This document shows, piece by piece, positions 7,772-15,973 of a stretch of 64,000 bases of DNA (position 1 is the stretch's first letter; every line of letters begins with the position of its first letter). The stretch lies in the NCBI RefSeq assembly GCF_900184735.1, contig NZ_LT855395.1, forward strand, positions 349,374-413,373. Direction: 5' to 3'. The notes beneath the pieces were generated by a model. That model was not told the DNA's origin. It worked only from the letters and a program-made list of their open reading frames with translations, and searched no databases. This DNA is from Paucisalibacillus globulus (GTDB lineage: Bacteria; Bacillota; Bacilli; Bacillales; Amphibacillaceae). Position numbers and translations under genes: made by a program.

Positions 7772-8149
7772 ATGGGTTTATTTGATGGTATGATGGGTAA
7801 TGCCTCAGAGATTAAGAGCACGGATGCTGAAAAGGAGCTGAAGGAATTACTCTCGGAGTCAGAGCGTGTAGAGCATGCATACAAATTAATCCGAGATCTG
7901 ATTGTCTTTACGGACAGAAGATTAATTTTGGTGGACAAGCAAGGTGTTACAGGGAAAAAGATGGAGTACCATTCGATTCCTTATAAGAGTATTACTCATT
8001 TTTCAGTTGAAACTGCAGGAACATTCGACTTAGAAGCTGAGCTGAAAATATGGTTGTCGGGAAGTGGTACACCGATCCAAAAGAACTTCAATAAACAGCT
8101 AAATATCTATAAGGTACAGAGTGTATTAGCTGAATATGTTTGTAAATAA
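7772..8149 (+). CDS. Bacterial PH-domain protein (bPH_1 type)
   Basis: This 125-residue protein starts at 7772 (MGLFDGMMGNASEI), because GGAGGTG lies at 7759-7765; an earlier ATG in frame lies inside the ribosome site. The domain reads AYKLIRDLIVFTDRRLILVDKQGVTGKKMEYHSIPYKSITHFSVETAGTFDLEAELKIW, the standard small bacterial pleckstrin-homology fold found across Bacilli. There is no membrane segment. The role is unknown. It is followed by its own terminator. Confidence 0.85.
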   Translation: MGLFDGMMGNASEIKSTDAEKELKELLSESERVEHAYKLIRDLIVFTDRRLILVDKQGVTGKKMEYHSIPYKSITHFSVETAGTFDLEAELKIWLSGSGTPIQKNFNKQLNIYKVQSVLAEYVCK

Positions 8150-8153
8150 ACCA

Positions 8154-8186
8154 AAAAGCGGACCTTCATATTGAAGATCCGCTTTT
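8154..8186. terminator. Bidirectional terminator between PH-domain and DoxX genes
   Basis: AAAAGCGGACCTTCA / TGAAGATCCGCTTTT forms a 15-bp stem with one mismatch and a 3-base loop, with A run on the left and T run on the right. It serves the plus-strand PH gene and the minus-strand DoxX gene ending at 8199. Confidence 0.85.
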
Positions 8187-8198
8187 ACTCTTGTTCGG

Positions 8199-8705
8199 TT
8201 AAGCAACTGCCACTTTTTTATTTTGTTTATGGTTTGGTGTGTGGTCTTTTAAGAATGGGATAACCCATCTGTCTAGACCGTAGCGGCCTGCGTTGAAGCC
8301 TGCAACTACTAGGAATACTGTTAATAATACCATTTGAGCGTTTGTGCTTACTGTACCACTGAATAGGAATGCGAAGTTCATGGTCATACCCATTAATGCT
8401 GCGAAGTTAGTAAAGATTCCAAGGATGAGTGCTGCACCAACTAGGATTTCTCCCCACATTACCATGAAGCTGAACAGTTCTGCATTTGGAAGGGCTACTG
8501 CTTCTAAGAATGTTGCCCACCAGCCTTGTACCGCTGGATGTTCTCCACCTGCATTTGCTATCGCACCTTGGATGAATCCACTTGCATCAAATCCACCACC
8601 TGTTAATTTACCAATTCCTGCTGTGATCCACGCATAACCAATATAGATACGAATGAATGTTAGGATACCTGCGACTACTTTATTTTCACGAATGAAGTTT
8701 AACAT
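8199..8705 (-). CDS. DoxX family membrane protein, copy 1
   Basis: This 168-residue protein has four hydrophobic helices and the DoxX features RIYIGYAWITAGIGKL, MVMWGEILVGAALILGI and a terminal NAGRYGLDRW. DoxX-type proteins are membrane partners in redox or thiol/quinone stress responses. It is over 90% identical over its whole length to the gene at 8768-9274, and the short leader with the ribosome site (ACAACTCCTTTTGATTG on the plus strand) is duplicated too, so the pair is a recent tandem duplication. This copy is distal and ends at the terminator near 8186. Confidence 0.85.
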   Translation of the reverse strand: MLNFIRENKVVAGILTFIRIYIGYAWITAGIGKLTGGGFDASGFIQGAIANAGGEHPAVQGWWATFLEAVALPNAELFSFMVMWGEILVGAALILGIFTNFAALMGMTMNFAFLFSGTVSTNAQMVLLTVFLVVAGFNAGRYGLDRWVIPFLKDHTPNHKQNKKVAVA

Positions 8706-8767
8706 ATAGATACAACTCCTTTTGATTGTTTATTTTTTAGTCTTTCGTATGAAGTCTGTTGAACAAC

Positions 8768-9274
8768 TTACGCCATAGCTACTTTTTTAGTTTGTTTTCT
8801 GTTTAGAGTATGGTCTTTTAGGAATGGGATAACCCATCTGTCTAGACCATATCGCCCTGCGTTAAAGCCTGCTACTACTAGGAATACGGTTAGTAGAACC
8901 ATTTGAGCATTTGTGCTTACTGTGCCACTGAATAGGAATGCGAAGTTCATGGTCATACCCATTAAGGCTGCAAAGTTAGTAAAGATACCAAGAATTAAAG
9001 CTGCACCAACAAGGATTTCTCCCCACATTACCATGAAACTGAACAGTTCTGCATTTGGAAGTGCTACTGTTTCTAAGAATGTTGCCCACCAGCCTTGTAC
9101 AGCTGGATGATCTCCTCCTGCACTTGCAATGGCACCTTGGATAAATCCACTAGCATCAAATCCACCACCTGTTAATTTACCAATACCTGCTGTAATCCAA
9201 GCATAACCAATATAGATACGAATGATTGCTAGAACACCTGCGACTACTTTATTTTCACGAATGAAGTTTAACAT
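8768..9274 (-). CDS. DoxX family membrane protein, copy 2
   Basis: This 168-residue protein is a paralogue of the neighbour at 8199-8705, with differences mainly in the N-terminus (VLAIIRIYIGYAW), the loop IASAGGDHPAV and the polar tail (HTLNRKQTKKVAMA). It is promoter-proximal in the tandem pair. The upstream gap holds ACAATATATTGT (9351-9362) and a longer TTTCACAA...TTGTGAA dyad around 9431-9461, possible operator sites for a stress regulator. The regulator is unknown. Confidence 0.85.
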   Translation of the reverse strand: MLNFIRENKVVAGVLAIIRIYIGYAWITAGIGKLTGGGFDASGFIQGAIASAGGDHPAVQGWWATFLETVALPNAELFSFMVMWGEILVGAALILGIFTNFAALMGMTMNFAFLFSGTVSTNAQMVLLTVFLVVAGFNAGRYGLDRWVIPFLKDHTLNRKQTKKVAMA

Positions 9275-9342
9275 AATAGATACAACTCCTTTAGATTGTT
9301 TATTTTAAATGCTCATTGTTTCACATAGATTTTTAAATGTTC

Positions 9343-9461
9343 ACCATTTCACAATATATTGTAAGTGTGTTTCCTTATTACACTTTGATAATAGCATGGA
9401 TTATTTTATGTGTAAATATGTTTTTGCTCATTATTTCACAATATCTGTTACGAATTTGTGA
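9343..9461. promoter_or_regulatory. Two dyad sequences upstream of the DoxX pair
   Basis: ACAATATATTGT (9351-9362) is a perfect palindrome. TTTCACAA (9432-9439) and TTGTGAA (about 9453-9459) form a second dyad with a 13-base centre. They lie between the divergent DoxX genes and ABC operon. They could be operators, but no consensus was matched with confidence. The remainder of 9275-9530 shows no gene. Confidence 0.35.
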
Positions 9462-9539
9462 ACTGCCTACTAGAAGCCCATTCTATCTAGTATCTAGCGT
9501 TTTTTCCATGCTTGTTCGATTCATTCACACCTAAAAGTA

Positions 9540-9588
9540 TTGACATCCTTTTCCCGTGTAGTTATACTGTGTATATAGACATACACAC
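9540..9588 (+). promoter_or_regulatory. Strong sigma-A promoter with dyad operator for the ABC operon
   Basis: TTGACA (9540-9545), a 17-bp spacer and TATACT (9563-9568) form a near-perfect promoter. Immediately downstream the dyad TGTGTAT-N6-ATACACA (9568-9587) covers the start point. Its position is right for autorepression by the YtrA-type GntR regulator encoded at 11104-11505. Confidence 0.85.
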
Positions 9589-9617
9589 TATAACACTTGG
9601 TTAGGAGGAGTACTCTA

Positions 9618-10346
9618 TTGAATAATTGGCGATATGCGTTTGAAATTACAAAATTAGAGTTACAAAAATCCATTTATAATATTCTACTTGCTTATCTGGT
9701 AACAGGGCTATTTATGGCTGTATTTATTACCCAATTGCCTTCTTACTTAGAAGAAGGAACAGCTTTCATTGACTTTTTATTTCTAACGGTATTTGGCTTA
9801 TCTCCACTGATACCGAAGCCCAAAAGCTTTGAAACTCAACATATTAATTACCGGTTTATCGCTTCCCCTATGGTTGTCATGCAGCAACACTTAGCCCTAA
9901 ATCATGATACCATTATTAAAAGCAGGTTGATTATACATAGTATCTATACTTTCCCTGTTCAACTGATAGGGCTTATTGCCATCTACTTTGCAACACCACT
10001 TTTTAGCATATTATCAGTGGGATCCTTTATCTCCTTTGTTGCTATGTGGTTATCCCTTTCCTTCTTAAGTGGATATCTAGTTCCTAGGCTGAGTTTAGGT
10101 GTACGAGGATTTTGGGTATCTAATTCTGGTTTAAGTATTATTTTAATCATACTGTGTGTTTTATTATTCTTCTTCATCATCATGGTTCATTCATTATCTG
10201 GTCATGGGATCGTATATTGGTCCATTATGATTGCAAAAGAGTTGCCAATATTAGTAACAGGAGTATCTATTATTCTTATCATGATTAGTTATATTCTATG
10301 GAATTCTAAAATGAAGAAAGTACTTAACACGATAAGCTATAGTTAG
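9618..10346 (+). CDS. ABC operon membrane protein 1 (YtrC/D-like position)
   Basis: This 242-residue protein starts at TTG 9618 because AGGAGG lies 9 bases upstream; the open frame extends 7 codons earlier but those codons are the ribosome site itself. It has about six membrane helices and no soluble domain. It is a paralogue of the next gene (shared WSIIFAK/WSIMIAK motif before the last helix, same spacing of helices). It is probably the permease half of an ABC complex with the 287-residue ATPase of the operon. Substrate is unknown. Confidence 0.6.
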   Translation: MNNWRYAFEITKLELQKSIYNILLAYLVTGLFMAVFITQLPSYLEEGTAFIDFLFLTVFGLSPLIPKPKSFETQHINYRFIASPMVVMQQHLALNHDTIIKSRLIIHSIYTFPVQLIGLIAIYFATPLFSILSVGSFISFVAMWLSLSFLSGYLVPRLSLGVRGFWVSNSGLSIILIILCVLLFFFIIMVHSLSGHGIVYWSIMIAKELPILVTGVSIILIMISYILWNSKMKKVLNTISYS

Positions 10347-10359
10347 TGAGGTGTTTTTC

Positions 10360-11085
10360 TTGCGTAATCATTTGTTTCTTGCTTTACATTTATCGAAACC
10401 GGAGTTAAAGGTATCTTGGATTAATTATATCGGACAGTATCTGTTCTATTCTCTTTTTACTTTTCTCTTTATCCAAGGTTTCCAAGCCCAGGAATCAAGA
10501 TTTGTTGGATTGGATTTGTTTCTCTTGATGCTTTTTGTATTTGGACCTGTTTGGTTCCGGGTAAAAGGTTTACAGTTACAACAAGTAAGTGGGAATACTT
10601 GGGTATCCCCAGCCACCATTATGGGGCTACATTTACCAGTTGCAAATAGGGTAATTATTTTAAAATCAATTATTATTTATCTAATTAGTTCCCTACCATT
10701 CCAGTTATATATGTTAATCATGTTATATCTATTTAGTCCGGAAATAAGAGACTCTATGAGCTTAGATGCTTATATATCGTTTGTTATCATCTGGTTATCT
10801 TTTGGTATATATGCGGGGCTTAGTGTACTTACTGCGGATGTTGGGACCAATATGAACAACAAGAAATCAACCTATATTTTAAGTATTCTATTGATTGCTT
10901 CCATCATCGGTTTCATTTTCTTTATGCCCTATTTATTTACTTATGGAATAGTGGAATGGTCCATTATCTTCGCTAAGAAGTGGAGTTTGGCATCAGCAAT
11001 CCTATCCATTATGTTTGCAGTAATTGGTCTTCATTATTGGAAAACGAAAATGCTAAAACAAATGAAAAAGACGGACTATCTCTAA
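10360..11085 (+). CDS. ABC operon membrane protein 2, paralogue of protein 1
   Basis: This 241-residue protein starts at TTG 10360, 6 bases after AGGTG; an earlier GTG in frame is part of that ribosome site. It has six predicted helices, with TWVSPATIMGLHLPVANRVIILKSIIIY between helices 2 and 3 matching the equivalent segment of protein 1. Tight spacing (13 bases after gene 1, 18 before the regulator) places it in the same transcript. It probably forms a heterodimeric permease with gene 1. Confidence 0.6.
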   Translation: MRNHLFLALHLSKPELKVSWINYIGQYLFYSLFTFLFIQGFQAQESRFVGLDLFLLMLFVFGPVWFRVKGLQLQQVSGNTWVSPATIMGLHLPVANRVIILKSIIIYLISSLPFQLYMLIMLYLFSPEIRDSMSLDAYISFVIIWLSFGIYAGLSVLTADVGTNMNNKKSTYILSILLIASIIGFIFFMPYLFTYGIVEWSIIFAKKWSLASAILSIMFAVIGLHYWKTKMLKQMKKTDYL

Positions 11086-11103
11086 TGGAAAGGAGTGTAT
11101 GCA

Positions 11104-11505
11104 TTGGAGCTTCCAATCAAGATATCTAAAGATTCACGAGAGCCAATTTATCATCAGATTGTTAATCAGTTCAAAGCGCTGATAGCTGGTGGACATCTCA
11201 CAACGGGAACACCACTCCCTTCTATCCGAGCATTATCCAAGGATCTTGAAATAAGTATTATCACAACTCGTCGGGCATATCAGGATTTGGAAGTACAAGG
11301 CTTTATCCAAACACTTCAAGGCAAGGGGACGTTTGTTGCTGAATTAGCAGATGATCTTAAACAAGAAGTCAAAGTATCCTCTGTTCACAAGATAATGGAA
11401 AATGCGATAGAAACAGCACTTAACTATGATTATACTCTCGAACAAGTGAAAGATATTTTTCTTGAAATACTTCATACATATCCAAAGGGGAAGGGAGATC
11501 ACTAA
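11104..11505 (+). CDS. GntR family regulator, YtrA subfamily
   Basis: This 133-residue protein starts at TTG 11104 behind AAAGGAG. The winged helix reads PIYHQIVNQFKALIAGGHLTTGTPLPSIRALSKDLEISIITTRRAYQDLEVQGFIQTLQGKGTFVA, canonical for GntR. The short C-terminal tail without an effector domain of FadR or HutC type defines the YtrA subfamily, which represses its own ABC operon and is often relieved by cell-envelope antibiotics (family knowledge). The likely operator is the dyad just after the operon promoter. Confidence 0.85.
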   Translation: MELPIKISKDSREPIYHQIVNQFKALIAGGHLTTGTPLPSIRALSKDLEISIITTRRAYQDLEVQGFIQTLQGKGTFVAELADDLKQEVKVSSVHKIMENAIETALNYDYTLEQVKDIFLEILHTYPKGKGDH

Positions 11506-11506
11506 T

Positions 11507-12370
11507 ATGGAGCCACTATTGTATATAGCGGATTTAGAGAAACAAGTTATGGATGATTTTCATCTTGGACCAATTAACTTAAAACTAGAGCCCGGAACCA
11601 TTACTGCCTTAATAGGAAATAACGGTTCCGGGAAAAGCACCCTACTAAAAACCATTATGAATCTTGTAAAACCAGATCACGGAAACATTAAGATTGATAA
11701 CATGTTTGTCCACGGAGAAAATGAAAACTGGAAACGATTAGTCGCCTATCAACCACAAACCATTATCGGATGGGATGCATTTACAGGTGAGATGCTCAAG
11801 AAGTTGATTGCTCCACTTTACCCGGACTGGGATGAGGCGCTTTTTCAAAAAATGGTTGAACTATTTGAAGTTCCACTTGGCAAGAAATTCGCCAAGTTGT
11901 CTCAAGGTGTTCAACAAAAATTAAATCTTGCTCTTACCATTCCAAGAAATGCACCATTACTGATTTTAGATGAACCAACATCCTTTATGGATATCCCTTC
12001 TAAGAAATTATTAATTGATTTACTTGTTGAATGGATGGAATCTGGTAATCGATCTATTTTAATTGCCAGTCATCAAATTGACGATATTAAGAAACTTTCC
12101 GATTACTTATTCGTATTACATAACGGGAAAATGTTAGGTCACTTTGAAAAAGAGGAACTTACTTCTACCTATGCCCGTTATTGGCTACGTGATTCACTTT
12201 CAGACACAAGGATTCCGGGTGAAGTAACCCGTGAAGATAGGATGATTATATCTGATAATCCAATGGAAACAGAAGCTTACCTTGAAGCGAAAGGGATCCA
12301 ATGGAGTAATCGTAGTTCTTTAGAGTTAGATGACATTATTACCATCTTGCTAAATAATAAAAAAATGTAG
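11507..12370 (+). CDS. ABC transporter ATP-binding protein (YtrB-like)
   Basis: This 287-residue protein starts at ATG 11507, one base after the regulator stop; the GAAGGGAG site lies in the end of the regulator gene. Walker A is GNNGSGKST, Walker B LLILDEPTSFMD, H-loop ASHQ. The signature is atypical: LSQGVQQ in place of LSGGQ, as in YtrB/BcrA-like ATPases. About 80 residues after the ATPase core have no known domain. It probably powers the two membrane proteins encoded upstream. Confidence 0.85.
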   Translation: MEPLLYIADLEKQVMDDFHLGPINLKLEPGTITALIGNNGSGKSTLLKTIMNLVKPDHGNIKIDNMFVHGENENWKRLVAYQPQTIIGWDAFTGEMLKKLIAPLYPDWDEALFQKMVELFEVPLGKKFAKLSQGVQQKLNLALTIPRNAPLLILDEPTSFMDIPSKKLLIDLLVEWMESGNRSILIASHQIDDIKKLSDYLFVLHNGKMLGHFEKEELTSTYARYWLRDSLSDTRIPGEVTREDRMIISDNPMETEAYLEAKGIQWSNRSSLELDDIITILLNNKKM

Positions 12371-12382
12371 GAGGAATACAAC

Positions 12383-13315
12383 ATGGAAGTCATGTTAACA
12401 GTGAATGGCCTTGAAAAATCCTTTAAAAATAAGCAGGCCTTAAAAGGAATTACCTTTGAAGTAAGAAAAGGCGAAATCATTGCTATTCTTGGGCCTAACG
12501 GTGCTGGGAAGTCAACGACTATTAGAAATATCATGGGAATTATGTATCCAGATAAAGGCTCTATTACTTTCCATAATCACGAAGGAAAGGAAATTCCAAG
12601 ACATAAGATTGGCTATTTGCCAGAGGAACGCGGCCTTTATAAGAACGTAAAGGTAATGGATATTTTATTATATCTTGCAGATTTAAAGGATTATCCACTG
12701 GATAAGGCTAAAGAGAGAATTTTAATGTACTTAAAGAAATTTGATTTAGAAGGAAAAGATAAGGTTTCTATCGATGAATTATCCAAAGGAATGGGACAGA
12801 AAGTACAATTTATCGGTTCTATCCTACATGAACCAGAACTACTTATCTTAGATGAGCCTTTTTCAGGCTTAGACCCTGTTAGTCAGGAATTATTTAAAGA
12901 TGAAATCCGAAATTTAGCAGACAATGGGACAGCGATCCTACTATCTTCACACCAAATGAATTTAGTAGAGGAAATGTGTGACCGATTATTTATGATCCAA
13001 AATGGACAAAAGGTCATTTACGGTACATTGGATGAAGTGAAGACAAAATATGCGAACTTTAAATGTACGATCCGAGGTAAAAATAATCTGGAATTATTAG
13101 AAAGTATTCCTCATGTACAAAGAGTGGAACAAAAAGACGAATCAGCCGTACTATTTCTAGAACAAGATGTTGAGCCAACTAGCTGGCTAAAAGCCTTACC
13201 TAGCAATGTCGTGGTACATGAATTAAAGATGAATCGTATTTCACTACATGAAATATTTATTGATATTGCCACCAATAAAAACTTAATCCAGGAAGCAGGT
13301 GAACTAGATGCGTAA
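12383..13315 (+). CDS. ABC transporter ATP-binding protein (NatA-like)
   Basis: This 310-residue protein starts at ATG 12383 behind GGAGG. Walker A is GPNGAGKST, signature LSKGMGQK, Walker B LLILDEPFSGLDPVS and H-loop SSHQMN. A C-terminal domain of about 90 residues is typical of ABC-2 exporters of the NatA/YhaQ type (PEERGLY motif after the Q-loop is characteristic). It overlaps the permease gene by 8 bases, so the two are translated together. It probably exports an ion, drug or peptide. Confidence 0.85.
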   Translation: MEVMLTVNGLEKSFKNKQALKGITFEVRKGEIIAILGPNGAGKSTTIRNIMGIMYPDKGSITFHNHEGKEIPRHKIGYLPEERGLYKNVKVMDILLYLADLKDYPLDKAKERILMYLKKFDLEGKDKVSIDELSKGMGQKVQFIGSILHEPELLILDEPFSGLDPVSQELFKDEIRNLADNGTAILLSSHQMNLVEEMCDRLFMIQNGQKVIYGTLDEVKTKYANFKCTIRGKNNLELLESIPHVQRVEQKDESAVLFLEQDVEPTSWLKALPSNVVVHELKMNRISLHEIFIDIATNKNLIQEAGELDA

Positions 13316-14543
13316 CTCGATGAAAGTAGCAAAATGGGAAATAAAGCGAAATATGAAGAATAAATCATTTGTCATTGGCCTATTCCTAACACCTATCCTT
13401 ATTCTTGGATTTGGATTTTTAGGAAGTTTATTTGGTTCAGATGATGAGTCATCCGAGACAACTGTTTTTGTAAATGATCAACTGGATGTTTTTGCAATGC
13501 TTACAGAAGCAGTTGACCAATACGAATTAGATTGGGATTTACATCAAACAGATTTATCAGAAGGCGACATAGCTGCTGAATTAGAAAACAATGAGGATAC
13601 CGCTTATATCTTCCTAACATCTGAAGCATTAGAAAATGGCGTTATTCCAGTATATACAACAGATGAAATCGAATCAGGGTTCAGCTCTCAGGTTCAATTA
13701 CTAACAGGTCCTCTACAACAACTTAGAATCTCTCAATTAGATTTAACAGATGAGGAGTTAGCAATCATCTCTAGTAATGTTGTGTTTGAAGAGACTTCTG
13801 CCGAGGATTATGTAGCAGAACAATCAGGAGCAGAGGAGTCTATTTCCTTAGATAGCCCACTTGAGAAATTAGTACCGGGTCTCTTTGCAGGTATTATACT
13901 ATTTGCAATAGTTGTGACTGGTATGATGATCTTCCAAAGCGCATCCCAAGAGAAAAAAGATAAAATTGCAGAAATCATCTTGTCCTCTGTAACTCCTGGC
14001 GAGCTTATGAATGGTAAGATAATTGGATATTTCGTACTTGGACTGATCCAAGTTGTTGTCTTACTCATCTTCGTTGTACCATTCGCTGCAACTAAAATTG
14101 ATGAACCAATTATTGAGTATTTATTCGTACCTGAAACATTATTGCTAGTATTCATCGCGATACTTGGTTATCTATTATTTGCTGCCATCTTTGTTGGAAT
14201 TGGGGCTACAATGGCTGATATGACAACAAGCGGAAACTTCCAAGGATTAGTTATGATGTTACCATTCCTATCCTTTGTATTAATGGCACCGGTATTAAGT
14301 AATCCAAGTGGCATAGTTGCAAAAGTTGCATCCTATGTTCCATTCACATCACCGGGTGTGCTAATTATGCGATTAACCGCTCTAGATGAATGGCCATGGG
14401 TGGAAATCATCATTGCCATCGTCGTTCTTGTGATCAGTATTCTATTATTTATGAAATTAGCAGGTAAGATATTTAAGGTTGGTATTTTAATGTATGGTAA
14501 AAACGCTACACCTGGTGAGATTTGGAAGTGGATTCGTTCATAG
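13308..14543 (+). CDS. ABC-2 type permease (NatB/YhaP-like)
   Basis: This 411-residue protein begins MRNSMKVAKWEIKRNMKNKSF, then one helix, a large extracytoplasmic loop of about 150 acidic residues and a cluster of about five or six helices from residue 190. QSASQEKKDKIAEIILSSVTPGELMNGKIIGYFVLGL is the conserved coupling loop of the NatB family. It is the partner of the preceding ATPase. It is the last gene of the operon. Confidence 0.85.
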   Translation: MRNSMKVAKWEIKRNMKNKSFVIGLFLTPILILGFGFLGSLFGSDDESSETTVFVNDQLDVFAMLTEAVDQYELDWDLHQTDLSEGDIAAELENNEDTAYIFLTSEALENGVIPVYTTDEIESGFSSQVQLLTGPLQQLRISQLDLTDEELAIISSNVVFEETSAEDYVAEQSGAEESISLDSPLEKLVPGLFAGIILFAIVVTGMMIFQSASQEKKDKIAEIILSSVTPGELMNGKIIGYFVLGLIQVVVLLIFVVPFAATKIDEPIIEYLFVPETLLLVFIAILGYLLFAAIFVGIGATMADMTTSGNFQGLVMMLPFLSFVLMAPVLSNPSGIVAKVASYVPFTSPGVLIMRLTALDEWPWVEIIIAIVVLVISILLFMKLAGKIFKVGILMYGKNATPGEIWKWIRS

Positions 14544-14701
14544 GATTCTAGGGAGATGGGGTTCGAATAGACCTTAAAGTCACCTGATTATTCTCTTGCA
14601 ACATGGGCAAAATGAAGATATGTAAAGCGTTGGTTAGCAAGAGTGAATAGACATTTTCTGTAGCAATATGTATAATATCAGTTAGAGAGTAATAATATAA
14701 A

Positions 14702-14733
14702 TAAACCGAGAATGTTGGTAGCATTCCCGGTTT
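14702..14733. terminator. Hairpin after the ABC operon
   Basis: AAACCGAGAATG / CATTCCCGGTTT (7-base loop, one mismatch) lies about 160 bases after the permease stop. No strong T tract follows on the plus strand, so termination is uncertain. The rest of 14544-14788 shows no gene. Confidence 0.4.
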
Positions 14734-14788
14734 AGCATGATACTGATGTTCAGGTGGATTCCCCACTGGACAAAATATTCCTTTGAAG

Positions 14789-14830
14789 AACCTCACCCTT
14801 ATTTTGTTTTAGCGAACAAAGGGTGGGGTT
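14789..14830 (-). terminator. Hairpin at the 3' end of the second small toxin gene
   Basis: AACCCCACCCTT pairs with AAGGGTGAGGTT (one mismatch) just after the stop codon at 14830. No long T run follows. It may be an mRNA-stabilising or terminating structure. Confidence 0.45.
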
Positions 14831-14946
14831 CAACCTTTATTAATCAAATCTTTGATTAATTGTCTAATGAAGTTTAACAGTGTTACTAAAAAAGTCCCAC
14901 CTGCAAATAGTACAATCATATACGATAGTACTATCTCCATAGACAT
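14830..14946 (-). CDS. Second putative holin-like small toxin
   Basis: This 38-codon gene is also too short for routine calling. It reads MSMEIVLSYMIVLFAGG, a hydrophobic helix (TFLVTLLNFI) and a basic tail (RQLIKDLINKG). Layout and the M-x(3)-VL-x-x-M-I-V-L core resemble the Hol_Tox/BsrE-like toxins and the gene at 391-492. AAAGGAGG precedes it; spacing is better for the second ATG (14940). A promoter lies at 15023-15050. No LexA box is seen here. Confidence 0.55.
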   Translation of the reverse strand: MSMEIVLSYMIVLFAGGTFLVTLLNFIRQLIKDLINKG

Positions 14947-15022
14947 CCCCTCCTTTCACCATACAATGGCGTCCAGAAGGGAAAGAGTCCCCACCCGATC
15001 CAGCGATATCATGCCTGTCTAT

Positions 15023-15050
15023 ATTCTATCGCAAATCGTTTGTTATGCAA
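15023..15050 (-). promoter_or_regulatory. Promoter of the second small toxin gene
   Basis: On the minus strand TTGCAT, a 16-bp spacer and TAGAAT give a good sigma-A promoter whose transcript would reach the toxin start after about 70 nt. Confidence 0.55.
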
Positions 15051-15102
15051 GGGATTGTTTTGAATTTACAGACCCCTACTCCAAAGGTAACTCTAACTAC
15101 AG

Positions 15103-15894
15103 TTATAATTCATACTCCCATTCATCCTTCGTAATCAGATAAAGTGTAAGGAGAATATTTTCTAGTTCTAGAATTTCTTTATCTCTTGCATCTAACCCGA
15201 TTTTTGGCAATAGTTTTGTGGCAAGTTGTCTTGTAAGCTGTACTCTATCATTCAGTTTAATATTCAGGAATTTCCCACTGTAAATCCTTAGTAGCTCCCA
15301 CTCTTTTTTCCCTAATGAGCGAAGCGCGAAATCTTTTAGCGCCAAACTATCTTTCGTTAAACCACGTCGCAAAATTTCTTTGTCAATCTTAGAGGTACCC
15401 TCTTTTTTAGCAGCACGTTCATGTACAACAATCGTGCCTGCAACCATATCACCTAGTCGTTTATGTTTAGAATGAAAGAAGATAAACACCATCCCTAAGA
15501 AATAACTAGTTGGAAGCATGTCAATAATACGCAAGAGATTTCGTATTAAACTGGATAACAATGTGATACTATGGCCATTTTCTTGAATTACTCGAATACC
15601 GATTAACTTCTTACCAAGAGTTTTTCCACCGAAGAAAAACTCGGCCACAAAGAAATATCCCCAATTGATGATAAATACAAGAATGATGGCAACTGCAACT
15701 GGTACCCATGAATCGGATAGATAAAATATGTCTGATACATTTGCCATTAGAAAGATTAGGTATATGACAATGTTTGCTACAAGTAATAATAATTGATCGA
15801 TAAGCATTGCAGCTCCGCGACTACCTAGTCCTGCTATTTGATAGTTCAAGGAAACAAATTCCGGTGTCTTTATTTCTATTTGTCCCTGATTCAT
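15103..15894 (-). CDS. RDD family membrane protein
   Basis: This 263-residue protein has the RDD motif as GSRGAAMLIDQLLLL near residue 24, then helices at about 35-55 and 65-90, and FFGGKTLGKKLIGIRVI and RLGDMVAGTIVVHE, which close the RDD domain. The C-terminal 100 residues are soluble and charged. RDD proteins are linked to ion or osmolyte transport. It is divergent from the SpoIIM-like gene at 15974, and belongs by synteny with the MoxR/DUF58 cluster. Confidence 0.85.
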   Translation of the reverse strand: MNQGQIEIKTPEFVSLNYQIAGLGSRGAAMLIDQLLLLVANIVIYLIFLMANVSDIFYLSDSWVPVAVAIILVFIINWGYFFVAEFFFGGKTLGKKLIGIRVIQENGHSITLLSSLIRNLLRIIDMLPTSYFLGMVFIFFHSKHKRLGDMVAGTIVVHERAAKKEGTSKIDKEILRRGLTKDSLALKDFALRSLGKKEWELLRIYSGKFLNIKLNDRVQLTRQLATKLLPKIGLDARDKEILELENILLTLYLITKDEWEYEL

Positions 15895-15973
15895 TTCGGA
15901 CCCCCCTGTTGATGTTTCACTATTTTAAATTATAATAAAAGATAATAACTAATCCCGGAAAGAAGGTTCTGAA

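Noticed and set aside
9351..9362. ACAATATATTGT as an NrdR box before the DoxX genes
   Set aside because: It equals one of the RNR boxes, but no second box lies 31-32 bp away and DoxX is not an NrdR target; probably chance in AT-rich DNA.
14548..14796. 82-codon minus-strand frame
   Set aside because: No ribosome site, crosses the hairpin at 14702-14733 and has no recognisable sequence.
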